Shown piece after piece: positions 1 to 9,444 of a DNA stretch of 64,000 nucleotides; positions within the stretch are counted from its first letter, which is position 1; each line of letters starts with the position of its first letter. The notes below the pieces were generated by a model. That model ran no database searches. It was not told the origin of the DNA and saw only the letters and a list, made by a program, of their open reading frames with translations. Where the stretch lies: positions 1-64,000 of the forward strand of contig JAKRSB010000101.1 of the NCBI GenBank assembly GCA_022402525.1, given 5' to 3'. The position numbers were made by a program, and so were the translations under genes. Source of the DNA: Thermosynechococcaceae cyanobacterium MS004. GTDB lineage: Bacteria > Cyanobacteriota > Cyanobacteriia > Thermosynechococcales > Thermosynechococcaceae.

Positions 1-149
1 CTATCCTGAAAGGGGTTTTAGGCTTTTAGATTCATCTTTTGTCAGTCAACCAGGTGCAGATGACTAACAGCAATTCCAAATTCGAAACTATAATTTCTCA
101 ATAAGTCGTTGAAAGGTTATGCTTAGACCCTTACGGCACAAAGCAAAAT

Positions 150-602
150 ATGACTCAAATAAAAAAGGTGGAATCTACAGGCATATTACTGGTTGAGGAT
201 GATCCTAACGATGTGGAGCTGATTCAGCTAGCGCTAGAAAACTATAACTTTGTCAACGATATCCATATTGCTCACGACGGAGAAGAAGCGATTCAGTATC
301 TAATGGGTTGTGAGGGCGAACCCTCCACTCAACCATTGCCTCGGATGATATTGCTGGATCTAAAATTGCCCAAGGTTAACGGAATTCAGGTGCTAGAGGC
401 GATTCGCAGTCATCCTCGAACCAAAAACTTAGTTGTCGTCGTAATGACATCTTCTGCAGAAAACCAAGATTTGCAAGCTTGCTATGCATTGGGGGTCAAT
501 AGCTACATCGTCAAGCCTTTGGACTTCCAGCAATTTGTTGAAGTATGCCGAAAAGTTGGCTTTTATTGGATGTTGTTGAATCAGCAACCGATTGACACAT
601 AG
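150..602 (+). CDS. Rcp1-like single-domain response regulator
   Basis: A 150-residue stand-alone receiver domain that takes phosphate from a histidine kinase and passes the signal on by protein contact, since no output domain follows. The acidic pair D17/D18, the phospho-acceptor D70 (in LLDLKLP), T100/S101 and K122 (in VKPLD) are all present. The spacing between helix 2 and D70 is longer than in CheY, as in the Rcp1 family that partners cyanobacterial phytochromes and multi-PAS kinases. It converges with the large histidine kinase whose stop lies 50 bp away on the other strand. That kinase is a plausible partner but the pair is not an operon. The family call is firm; the partner is inference. 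Confidence 0.93.
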   Translation: MTQIKKVESTGILLVEDDPNDVELIQLALENYNFVNDIHIAHDGEEAIQYLMGCEGEPSTQPLPRMILLDLKLPKVNGIQVLEAIRSHPRTKNLVVVVMTSSAENQDLQACYALGVNSYIVKPLDFQQFVEVCRKVGFYWMLLNQQPIDT

Positions 603-651
603 CGATACTTCTGCGAGTAGCAGATTGACAGTAGCTTGCCGATTCACGACT

Positions 652-3600
652 TTAATATAGGCTAGAGTTTTGGCTTCCGAGTCTCAGGTAGAAGATGGCA
701 CCTTTCCCTGGCGTGCCTTCAGCCCAGACCGTTCCACCATGTCGCTGCACAATCCGCTGCACAATGGCTAAACCAATTCCGGTTCCTTCAAATTCAGCCT
801 GAGTATGCAGACGTTGGAACGCACTGAACAATTTATCCGCATATTCCATCTGGAAGCCCGCTCCGTTATCTTTGACCCAGACAGTGCCATCTGGTTCACT
901 GCCAATTTCAACACGAGGAGCAGCGGCATTGCGGCAAAACTTGATGGCGTTGTCTATGAGGTTCTGAAACACTTGCTGGAGCAGTGTCGTATCGCCCACT
1001 AGCGTTGGCAGTTCGCCAATGACAAACTCAATAGATGGACGATGGTCGGCACCCTCAGTTTGGTTCAGTGCAATTGCTGTCTCTACTAACTCTTGAATGG
1101 GGACGGGATGCCAAGTCATAGGGCGACGACCAGTGCGAGACAGAGAAAGTAAGCCATCAATGAGCTGTGCCATCTTGGCACTGCTATTTTCAACCACGTC
1201 TAAGTAGTGCGTCACCTTTGGATCTTCAAGAGCTAGATGGTTTGTAAGATGCTGCCTTAACGCACTCACAAAGCCGCTCATGTGACGTAATGGAGCGCGC
1301 AAATCATGGGAAACAGAGTAGGAGAAGGACTCTAGCTCACGGTTGGTAGCGGCAAGCTGTACAGCAGTTTGCTGAAGGATCATCTCTGCCTTTTTTTGAT
1401 CAGTAATCTCGAAGTTAATTCCAATCATGTGGCAAAATTCACCCTGCTCATTGCGCTTTACCAATGCAAAAGCTTTGATGAAATGGATTGTGCCATCAGA
1501 ATGCACCACCCGAAATTCAAGATCGTAGTCTTTCTCGCCTGCTAGAGCCTGGTGAATGGCGCTTTCGGCATGGGGACGATCTTCTGGATGTACCCTGCTT
1601 GCCCAAGCATCATAGACACTGGCGAACTCGTCAGGGGTGGTATCGTAGAGCTCATACATCCGATCATCCCAGGTGAGAATGTCCTCAATAACATTCCAGT
1701 CCCAGATCCCGATCGCACCAGACTTTACTGCCAGCGTGAGCCGATCTGAAAGGTTTTGCAGCGATTCCTCGGCTTGTTTTCGATCGCTAATATCGCTTAC
1801 TCTGACTAAGTTCATCGTGTTTCCAGCGACCACAATGGGCTTGGCAGCAATATTGCCCCAGAAAAAATTGCCTTGCCGGTTCACATACTCAAGTTCTTGG
1901 CTCCAAAAGCCCTGTACTTGAACTTGATGGGCAATATCAGCCAACACCTCATCAGAAAATTGATGTCGCTGAAGGATATGTCCTTCAATGCCAATCAATT
2001 CAGCTCGATCTGCTGCGCCAAATAGTTCTACTGCCCGTTGATTGCAATCTAAAATCAGTAGCGTTTCTATATCAACCAAAAACAGCGCATCTGCTAATTC
2101 ATTAAAAATAGCTTCTCGCAAGTCCCGATTTTTGATCAGGTCTGCCTCAGCTAATTTGCGAGCGGTAATGTCGATATGGCAGCCAATCATGCGGATGGGA
2201 TTTCCCGCTGAGTCCCACTCTATGACCTGCCCAGAGCAAATGACCCAAACCGTCGAGCCGTCTTTGTGGCGAAACCGCACTTCAGTTTCATAAGGGATTT
2301 CTCCATGGCTTTGGACATGGCGCTCAAAGCAGTTCAGTACGCCAGGTAAATCCTCTGCAAAAATAAGATTTTGCCAGCTTTCAGGTTGGTTGGGCAACTC
2401 CTCATCCTGATAGCCAAACATCAGTTTGAAGCCGGGGCTTAAGTATTCTTGGTTGGTTGGAATATCCCAGTCCCAATACCCTGCCAAAACAATTTCAAGA
2501 ATTTTCTCCAGCAGCTTAAGTTCGCCTTGGATGCTTACTGAGCGTAAGTGTTCGGCTTCGGCCTGCTTGCGATCGCTTATATCTCTAAAGTAAAGCCCCA
2601 AACCCAGGGCTGAGGGATAAGCATGAATTTCAAACCAATTTCCGGTCGGTTCATACAATAATTCAAGATGAGCCGCAACCTGTTCGTTCATTGCGCGTCG
2701 ATATTCTTGTTCAAGGTCTTTCCCCACTAAGAAAGGGAAAATATCCCAATGGTTTTTACCCAGAAAGGCTTCAGGCTCTAGGTTCGTGAGCGAGGAAATA
2801 ATTTGGGTTGCTGCTGGATTGGCATAAATGAATCGCCATTCACGATCTAGGGTGAGATAGGCATCCGTCATACTCTCCCAGATGGCAGTAATTTGCTGAT
2901 TGGCTTCTTTTAGGCTGAGTTCAGCTTGCTTGCGATCGCTGATGTCAGTATGGGTCCCTAACATGCGCAACGGCTGACCCTCCTCATCCCAGCTCACAAT
3001 TTTTCCAATTGATAAAATCCACTTCCAATCACCACTTGCTGTCCGCTGCCGAAACTCCACCTGGTAGTCTGGAATCTCGCCCGCAATATACGATTGATAC
3101 ATATGAGCAACATGCGCTTGGTCTTCAGGGTGCAGCCGCTCTAACCATTGCGCATTGGTTTCTCGAAAGACAATCGGGTCATATCCCAACATCTCGGCAT
3201 ATTCCGTATTTACAATGGCCTCATCCGTTTTGAGGTTGAGATCGTAAAGCCCTTGCTTAGCGGCCATTAGCGCAAGGCGTAATCGTTCTTCGCTCGCCTT
3301 TAATTCTGTTTCCGACTGCTGCCGTTTCAGGGTATTCATAAGAATATCTGCAAAAACTTTGAGCAGTCGAATGTTATCTTCTGACCAGAGACGCGGCTTT
3401 TGCAAAGAGACAAAGGCGACAAACCCTTTGACTTGATGCTCAACGATAAGGGGAACAGCGAGGGATGACTTTATCCCAAAGTGCTGAAAGCTCTGCTGAT
3501 CGATCGCCGCTTCTAGAGGTAGCACTTCAGAATTTGAGACATATACAACCTCACCCTGCTGCAGCAGAGCGGTTGCCCACGGGTACATTTCGAGCGGTAA

Positions 3601-4662
3601 ATTTTGACAATTTTGTAAATTGGACGTAATTCCGGGGGCAACCCACTCATGGGTCATGCTGTGGAGGGGTTCAGTCTCGCAGAATTGAAAGATGTAGCTG
3701 CTGTCCACCTGGGTAACTTCGCCAATCTCTCGCAAAGCCTGATTAATGCTATCCGTTGTGATTTTGGACGTGAGTTGAATGAAGCGACTAGAAATGCTGG
3801 CAACAAGGCGCTCTAATTTAATTTGAAATTCAAGGATTTGTTGGGCCTGTTGGCGTTCGCTAATATCGGTAATAGTGCCAACATAGCCCACAATTTCTCC
3901 TGTCAATTCCCGCTCTGCAACGGCTTGACCGTAAACCCATGTGATTTGTCCTTCCCCATTTTGAAACCGATACTCAAGCTGAAAAGGTCGATTGGCTTCT
4001 ACGGACGCGGCCCACTCTGCAATGACGAGATCGCGATCTTCAGGATGTAGCCCATCAATCCAACCAAAGCCTATCGCCTCTGCACCCTGAAGCCCCGCAA
4101 TCTGACACCAGCGCTCATTCACATAGATACAGCAGCCCGTACTATCCGTCCGGAAAATACCCACAGGACATGCCGCTGCTAACGCTTCATAAAATGTTCC
4201 ATTATGCTGCTGGACGCGCTCTGGCAGCAGAAGACCCACCACACGATTCAGGTCGTCCAAGATAGGAACATGACTAACGGTATGCTGCTGGAGTAGGCTT
4301 GCAATCGAGAATCCATCCTTGCACTCAGATTCTCGAAGCGTCAGAACAGGAGCGCGCATCACCTCCGCTACCGTTAGCTTCGTTAGGCTATCAAAGGGTT
4401 TTACCTGTACGCTCAGGCGAAGCATATCCCGCTCTGTCAACAGGCCAAGAAAGCGATCGCCCTTTACGATGAGTACACAGCTTAACCGAACCTCATGAAG
4501 TGAGTCTTCGCACTCTCCTTCAGCCTCTGGACAGGCACCGGATTGGACTCCGCTCATCAGAGCCATCGCATCTATTACAGTCGTATCGGGAGATATCCTG
4601 AGAGGATTTTGGATAATCGCTGTACTAAGGTCTGCTGCGCTGACAAAAGGTAGAGATAGCAT
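652..4662 (-). CDS. CBS / multi-PAS / GAF sensor histidine kinase
   Basis: A 1336-residue probably cytoplasmic sensor kinase; no membrane segment is seen. Domains in order: a CBS pair (about 15-155), PAS1 (about 158-275), GAF (about 285-455), PAS2 (460-585), PAS3 (590-705), PAS4 (715-840), PAS5 (850-965), PAS6 (970-1095), HisKA (about 1105-1175, with the phospho-histidine in SVSHDLRAPLR) and HATPase_c (about 1215-1330, with an N-box-like NLIDNAIKF and GTGIGLAI). Each PAS ends with a C-terminal DISDRKQAE-type tail, typical of cyanobacterial multi-PAS kinases. There is no receiver domain, so phosphate must go to a separate regulator; the Rcp1-like protein encoded convergently is the obvious candidate. 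The CBS pair at the extreme N-terminus suggests adenine-nucleotide sensing. Ligands of the PAS and GAF domains cannot be told. Confidence 0.93.
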   Translation of the reverse strand: MLSLPFVSAADLSTAIIQNPLRISPDTTVIDAMALMSGVQSGACPEAEGECEDSLHEVRLSCVLIVKGDRFLGLLTERDMLRLSVQVKPFDSLTKLTVAEVMRAPVLTLRESECKDGFSIASLLQQHTVSHVPILDDLNRVVGLLLPERVQQHNGTFYEALAAACPVGIFRTDSTGCCIYVNERWCQIAGLQGAEAIGFGWIDGLHPEDRDLVIAEWAASVEANRPFQLEYRFQNGEGQITWVYGQAVAERELTGEIVGYVGTITDISERQQAQQILEFQIKLERLVASISSRFIQLTSKITTDSINQALREIGEVTQVDSSYIFQFCETEPLHSMTHEWVAPGITSNLQNCQNLPLEMYPWATALLQQGEVVYVSNSEVLPLEAAIDQQSFQHFGIKSSLAVPLIVEHQVKGFVAFVSLQKPRLWSEDNIRLLKVFADILMNTLKRQQSETELKASEERLRLALMAAKQGLYDLNLKTDEAIVNTEYAEMLGYDPIVFRETNAQWLERLHPEDQAHVAHMYQSYIAGEIPDYQVEFRQRTASGDWKWILSIGKIVSWDEEGQPLRMLGTHTDISDRKQAELSLKEANQQITAIWESMTDAYLTLDREWRFIYANPAATQIISSLTNLEPEAFLGKNHWDIFPFLVGKDLEQEYRRAMNEQVAAHLELLYEPTGNWFEIHAYPSALGLGLYFRDISDRKQAEAEHLRSVSIQGELKLLEKILEIVLAGYWDWDIPTNQEYLSPGFKLMFGYQDEELPNQPESWQNLIFAEDLPGVLNCFERHVQSHGEIPYETEVRFRHKDGSTVWVICSGQVIEWDSAGNPIRMIGCHIDITARKLAEADLIKNRDLREAIFNELADALFLVDIETLLILDCNQRAVELFGAADRAELIGIEGHILQRHQFSDEVLADIAHQVQVQGFWSQELEYVNRQGNFFWGNIAAKPIVVAGNTMNLVRVSDISDRKQAEESLQNLSDRLTLAVKSGAIGIWDWNVIEDILTWDDRMYELYDTTPDEFASVYDAWASRVHPEDRPHAESAIHQALAGEKDYDLEFRVVHSDGTIHFIKAFALVKRNEQGEFCHMIGINFEITDQKKAEMILQQTAVQLAATNRELESFSYSVSHDLRAPLRHMSGFVSALRQHLTNHLALEDPKVTHYLDVVENSSAKMAQLIDGLLSLSRTGRRPMTWHPVPIQELVETAIALNQTEGADHRPSIEFVIGELPTLVGDTTLLQQVFQNLIDNAIKFCRNAAAPRVEIGSEPDGTVWVKDNGAGFQMEYADKLFSAFQRLHTQAEFEGTGIGLAIVQRIVQRHGGTVWAEGTPGKGAIFYLRLGSQNSSLY

Positions 4663-5489
4663 CAGATTAGGCCTTTTCCCTTTAGTTTTCTTTTGGTTTT
4701 AGTCGACTCAACCCTTCCCAAAATCAACTTAGGATAGGCGAGGATACGCGCTCCAAAACAAGATTCTTAGATTTCAAAATAATAATCTTAGGTGCTCTTT
4801 AAATACAGTTTTAGGTACTACAGTTCGTGCAATGGAGTTTCTTGACCTAGATGAATGCTTCACAATTTATCTGAATTGTCATCTGTATGCATATTTTGTA
4901 AATAAAATATATTTAATAAGTTTGTTTTTAATACTATCTTTAGATGATTTAAGGTCGCTTATATGTAAGAATCTCAAACTCTTTTCTTGAAACTATTCTC
5001 AATCGGTACATTCGACTTGACAAATAATGATAAGTCTAGATTAACGTGATTTTTCTGAGATTTGCCTGCAAAAGGGCTTGCTCAATCAACATGCCTCCGC
5101 GACTTACAACTTAATGATCAATGGTTTTGTCTTTTTTGACACATTTTGAGCTAAAAGGGCTAAATAATTCTGCTTACTAAGACATAAGACAGAGAGATGT
5201 ATCCGAAGCTCAATTGTATTGTCATATTAGAGCTTTTTAGGCCAGAATAGACCTTGATTTAGCCCTTATCGCCATTGAGATGATTTTGCTTTTGAGAATA
5301 TTTAATGTCGTTGTGAATTGATTGTAAATTTTTATGAAATGGCAAGAGATCTCTTATCGCAACTTTCGTTAGAATAGTGGAGGTAATTAATTAAATTGTT
5401 GTTCTATCAAGACCCCCACTAGAATTGATTGGTAAGCCTTAGATGCAGCTTATAAAAATGCGATTTGCCGCAACGAGTAGACTGCTAAT
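4663..5489. other. AT-rich intergenic region, no gene seen
   Basis: 827 bp between two divergently transcribed signalling genes. It is clearly more AT-rich than its surroundings and holds no open frame with a convincing start and no family resemblance. It must contain the promoters of both the multi-PAS kinase and the GGDEF-EAL gene, but I see no clear -35/-10 pair, strong hairpin or tandem array. Small regulatory RNA cannot be excluded by eye. Confidence 0.6.
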
Positions 5490-7865
5490 ATGAATAACCC
5501 AGACTCTCAAGTAAAGGGTCAAGACTCTCAAGTCAAGAGCATGAATGAGAGCAAGCTCAAAAAGAATGTAGGCTTGAATCGACTTCTCCATCTCCTGATT
5601 GTTGAAGACGTTGCTCAAGATGTAGAGCTGATTTTACTAACGCTTGAAAGCGCTAACATCGAGTTTACCTATGACAGCGTTTCAACGGCGACTGATTTTG
5701 AATACTGCCTAGATCATCACGTCTATGATGTGGTTTTATCAGACTATCGACTGACCAACTTTAACGGCTCAGAGGCGTTTAAGGTTCTAGAGCGTTCAGG
5801 AAAAGAGATTCCCTTTGTTTTAATTACGGGGAGCCTAGGCGAAGAATCTGCCGTCGAATTTATTAAGGCGGGGATGACCGACTATGTTTTGAAAGATCGG
5901 CTCTTTCGTCTGCCGATGGTTTTACAGCGCGCTTTAGATGAGTTGGAGCTGCGCCATCAACAAAAAGCCGCGATCGCACAAATCCAGCAGCAGGCATGGC
6001 GGGAAACCATCATTAATCGCATTGGTCAATCTATGCGCGAAACACTGGTTTTAGAAGATATTCTGCAAAGGATGGCAGATGAGCTTCACACTGCGCTTCA
6101 GCTCAGTCGCTGCCTCATTTTTCAGCCCAATTCTAATGATCAGCTTTGCATCACTTTTGTGAGCAGCCTTACGCCTGACAAATCTAGTCTTCTCGATCAA
6201 CACTGCCCATGGTTGAACCACTTTAAGGATGTTTTGGCCCAGGCCAAGCAAGTCGCGCTCAACACGATTGATTCAAGCTTGCCCTCGGAGATTCAGGAAG
6301 CGGCGGCTGTTTACTCTCTTCACTCTCTTTTGCTTACGCCGCTTTACTATCAGCAAACGTACCTTGGAGCGATTAATCTGCACATCTGCGACCAGCCGCG
6401 AGAATGGTCAGAGCATGAGTTGGCCTTAGTAAGGGAGATCGCCAATCAGTGTGCGATCGCGATCCATCAGGCAAAACTCTATCAAAATGCCCAAATAGAG
6501 ATAGCCGAACGTAAAAAAATGGAAGGTAAACTCCGCCATGATGCCCTGCATGATGCGCTGACAAACCTTCCCAACCGAACATTAATTTTAGACCGTCTGC
6601 ACCATGTCTTGAAGCGCTTCCAGCGAGATGCTCATCCTTCCTCTGCTCAAGCGCCAAATAAATTTGCCGTTCTCTTTTTAGATCTTGATCGGTTCAAAGT
6701 TATAAACGACAGCCTTGGACATATTGCTGGCGATCAAATGCTGCAAATGGTGGCACAGCGATTGAGTGCGGTACTTAGAGCCGGAGACTCCCTGGCCCGT
6801 TTGGGGGGAGATGAATTTGTGGTCTTGATTGAAGGCATTCAGGACTTGAGCGATGCGATCGAAGTTGTACATCGCATCCATGAAACGCTCAAAAAACCTA
6901 TGGCTTTAGATAGCCATGAAGTGACCGTAGGAGCCAGCATTGGTATTGTGTTTAGTGCAGCCCACTACACTCATCCAGCCCAGCTTTTACGAGATGCCGA
7001 TACAGCAATGTATCGCGCTAAAAGTAAGCAGCGTGGTTCCTACGAGGTATTTGATACCTCCATGCACTTGCAGGTGATGCGCCAGCTTCAGCTCGAACAC
7101 GAACTCCGCCATGCAATTGAGCATCAAGAACTGACGCTTCACTATCAGCCGATGACAAGCCTTAATTCTAAGCAGATTTTGGGTTTTGAGGCACTGGTGC
7201 GCTGGCAGCATCCTGAACGTGGGTTAATCCCTCCCAACGACTTCATTTCTATTGCAGAAGACACTGGCTTAATTATTCCCATTGACCTATGGGTATTGCG
7301 AGAAGCATGCCAGCAGCTGAGCAAGTGGCAGGCTTGCCTGCCCGGTCACCACCCCTTGTTCATGAGCGTCAATTTTTCAGGACAGCAGTTTTTACAATCT
7401 AATTTGATGTCCCAGATTGATCAAATTTTGAGTGAGGTGAATCTTGACCCTCGCCAATTAAGGATTGAGCTAACAGAAAGCGTTCTGATTGAAAAGACGA
7501 AGGTTGCAACCGAAATCTTGAACCAGTTAGTTGCACGCCACATCCAGGTCGCCCTAGATGATTTTGGGACAGGCTACTCTTCCCTCAGCTATCTGCACCG
7601 CTTTCCAATTCACACCCTAAAAATTGATCGCTCATTCATTTCACCGTTGGGCAACAACCCAGAAAATAGCGAAATTGTTAAAACTATTGTCAATTTGGGT
7701 CTCAATTTAGGTTTAGAGATCGTGGCTGAGGGGATAGAAACACCTGAACAACTTCAGTTTCTTGAAGAACATCACTGTCAAATTGGGCAGGGATACTACT
7801 TCTCCAAACCCTTAGAAGCAAAAGCGGCTTTCGCGTTGCTCAATCAGCAGACGAAGATTCTTTAG
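5490..7865 (+). CDS. REC-GAF-GGDEF-EAL cyclic-di-GMP turnover protein
   Basis: A 791-residue bifunctional-type signalling protein. It has a receiver domain (about 35-160, acceptor Asp in VLSDYRL), a GAF domain (about 185-340), a diguanylate cyclase domain (about 350-515, intact RLGGDEF near 436) and a phosphodiesterase domain (about 535-785). The EAL domain keeps FEALVRW near 566, LTES, DDFGTGYSS, KIDRSF and VAEGIET, so both catalytic sites look intact. Which activity dominates cannot be predicted; phosphorylation of REC and a ligand on GAF probably set the balance. The first ATG has no clear Shine-Dalgarno, and an in-frame ATG at codon 18 is an alternative. Between the two lies a direct in-frame duplication (DSQVKGQ/DSQVKS), one of many such repeats in this window. 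Confidence 0.93.
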   Translation: MNNPDSQVKGQDSQVKSMNESKLKKNVGLNRLLHLLIVEDVAQDVELILLTLESANIEFTYDSVSTATDFEYCLDHHVYDVVLSDYRLTNFNGSEAFKVLERSGKEIPFVLITGSLGEESAVEFIKAGMTDYVLKDRLFRLPMVLQRALDELELRHQQKAAIAQIQQQAWRETIINRIGQSMRETLVLEDILQRMADELHTALQLSRCLIFQPNSNDQLCITFVSSLTPDKSSLLDQHCPWLNHFKDVLAQAKQVALNTIDSSLPSEIQEAAAVYSLHSLLLTPLYYQQTYLGAINLHICDQPREWSEHELALVREIANQCAIAIHQAKLYQNAQIEIAERKKMEGKLRHDALHDALTNLPNRTLILDRLHHVLKRFQRDAHPSSAQAPNKFAVLFLDLDRFKVINDSLGHIAGDQMLQMVAQRLSAVLRAGDSLARLGGDEFVVLIEGIQDLSDAIEVVHRIHETLKKPMALDSHEVTVGASIGIVFSAAHYTHPAQLLRDADTAMYRAKSKQRGSYEVFDTSMHLQVMRQLQLEHELRHAIEHQELTLHYQPMTSLNSKQILGFEALVRWQHPERGLIPPNDFISIAEDTGLIIPIDLWVLREACQQLSKWQACLPGHHPLFMSVNFSGQQFLQSNLMSQIDQILSEVNLDPRQLRIELTESVLIEKTKVATEILNQLVARHIQVALDDFGTGYSSLSYLHRFPIHTLKIDRSFISPLGNNPENSEIVKTIVNLGLNLGLEIVAEGIETPEQLQFLEEHHCQIGQGYYFSKPLEAKAAFALLNQQTKIL

Positions 7866-7872
7866 CCTCAGG

Positions 7873-7936
7873 TTTATCGTCCAAATTTATCATCCAAATT
7901 TATCATCCAAATTTACCGTCCAAATGATCGTCCAAA
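7873..7936. repeat. 13-bp tandem repeat, about five units
   Basis: Units of the form TTTATCATCCAAA with one or two changes run head to tail at 7873, 7886, 7899, 7912 and 7925. The array starts 8 bp after the stop codon of the GGDEF-EAL gene. The unit is not palindromic. Confidence 0.9.
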
Positions 7937-8048
7937 GGCTGAGAACGATTGAGAAGATGCCGATAGGCAGCTCTGACTAGAGCCTGTGTATTGGCAACAT
8001 TGTCATGGATGACTTTTCTTTACTGACGTGAGTTTGATGATGCACTTG

Positions 8049-8158
8049 AAGCCCCTCACCCCAAACCCCTCTCCCAAAGGCGAGGGGCTTAAGAAGCTTG
8101 ATTTTTAATTGCCTCTCTTCTCCCTAAGGAGAAGGAGAATGGGAGGATGAAGGGTGAG
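8049..8158. repeat. Palindromic dispersed-type repeat element
   Basis: Nested inverted repeats: AAGCCCCTC (8049-8057) with GAGGGGCTT (8082-8090), CTTCTCC (8117-8123) with GGAGAAG (8128-8134), and an outer CTCACCC (8055-8061) with GGGTGAG (8152-8158). The wording resembles the CCCTCACCCC/CTCTCCC elements scattered through many cyanobacterial genomes; that resemblance is from memory. It sits between the 3' ends of two convergent genes and could also help terminate transcription. Confidence 0.6.
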
Positions 8159-8204
8159 TGTTTTTTGTCGAATTCAAGTTGTAATGAACTGCGTAAATCC
8201 TCCT

Positions 8205-9344
8205 TTAAAGACCTTCTAAATCAGCCAAGACAGCGGCAGCAGTTTGATAGCGACGATTGATCGTGGTGCGCGTCATTTTCTCTAAAATTCCGGCAAGCTT
8301 TGGGCTAACCTTTGCGTAGTCTCGCCAACTGTATTCTCCAGTTATTGACAGCGGCAGACGGCTTGGGGCAAGCCCTGTAATCGCCTGAATCGCAATGACA
8401 CCTGCTGAGTAAATATCGCTGCTGGGGACGGGCTGACCCATCATTTGCTCGTAGGATGTGTAGCTGGCAGTGCCGACCGCAACGGTCATCATGGGCTTAG
8501 AGTCTTCCTCAGGATTCCATTCTTTAGCGGCACCAAAATCAATCAAAATGAGGTGGCTATCTTTTTTGCGGCGGATAATGTTGGAAGGCTTGATATCGCG
8601 ATGGATAATCTGAAACTGATGAATGGCGTCTAAGCCCCGTAAAATTCCGGTCAACAGCTCAATGATCTGAAGTTCTGAGAGGGGACGTCCTTCTACGATC
8701 TCCTTATCCAACGGATGCCCCACGATGTACTCCCGGATGAACCAAATTTCCTGCTCATCTTCGAAATAGCTCAGCAGTTTAGGTATGCATTCTAAGGTCT
8801 TGAGCTTTTCCAGAACGCTGGCTTCTCCCTTAAACAGGCGTCGAGTGGTTTGTAGGTCTCGGTCAGCGTCGGGTTGGGGGATAAAGTGCTTAATGACCCA
8901 GAGGCTTTTGGGGCGGGCGGTCAGGTCTTCCGCTACGTAAGTTTTGCCAAACTTACCGGAGGCCAACATCTCCAGAAGGCGGTAGTGGTCTTTAAAGTGT
9001 CCTAGAGAGGAGGCTTGCGGTGAGGCTTGCGAGGAATCTTGTGGCGAATCTTGTCGTGAACCTTGTGGTAAATGGAGGCTGGGGGAGCTGTGAGGCGTGG
9101 ACGCGATCGCATCTGCTGATCTAGGAGCCTCGTTGGCGGGTAAGGCTCCGGTTTTTCTGGAGGAGTGGGAATGCCAAGGCCTCCACCCCAGAAGCAAAAA
9201 ACCGCAAAGACCCAGACCCCCGATCGCAGGCAGCAGCAGCAGGGAGGGAAGCTCGATGATCGCAAACAGCCAGACCAAGCCTGCCGTTAGCCCACCCAAG
9301 CTGGCCCACACCACGAGCTGAAATAAAATGCTGCGATCGCGCAA
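8205..9344 (-). CDS. Membrane-anchored Ser/Thr protein kinase
   Basis: 379 residues. Two hydrophobic segments (about 8-30 and 33-53) precede a Ser/Pro/Gln-rich linker with SQASPQAS-type repeats and then a Hanks-type kinase domain (about 120-378). Seen: glycine loop LASGKFGKTY, ATP-binding K152, catalytic H248-R249-D250 with N255, and D269 of DFG. All catalytic residues are present, so it should be active. It is the last gene on the minus strand after the two RiPP exporter genes, 100 bp downstream of the second ABC gene, so read-through from that operon is possible. The start is uncertain: this call uses a TTG, no in-frame ATG lies upstream before a stop, and the membrane anchor would be lost with an internal start. 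Its link to peptide export is inference only. Confidence 0.85.
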   Translation of the reverse strand: MRDRSILFQLVVWASLGGLTAGLVWLFAIIELPSLLLLPAIGGLGLCGFLLLGWRPWHSHSSRKTGALPANEAPRSADAIASTPHSSPSLHLPQGSRQDSPQDSSQASPQASSLGHFKDHYRLLEMLASGKFGKTYVAEDLTARPKSLWVIKHFIPQPDADRDLQTTRRLFKGEASVLEKLKTLECIPKLLSYFEDEQEIWFIREYIVGHPLDKEIVEGRPLSELQIIELLTGILRGLDAIHQFQIIHRDIKPSNIIRRKKDSHLILIDFGAAKEWNPEEDSKPMMTVAVGTASYTSYEQMMGQPVPSSDIYSAGVIAIQAITGLAPSRLPLSITGEYSWRDYAKVSPKLAGILEKMTRTTINRRYQTAAAVLADLEGL

Positions 9345-9444
9345 GGGGTCGTCCTCAAACCGTTGGATCTTGATGTGTCGTCTGGCTATTTTCTCACTGT
9401 ATCAGAGGGATAAAACGGGATAAAACCCCAAAAGCTGATGACTT

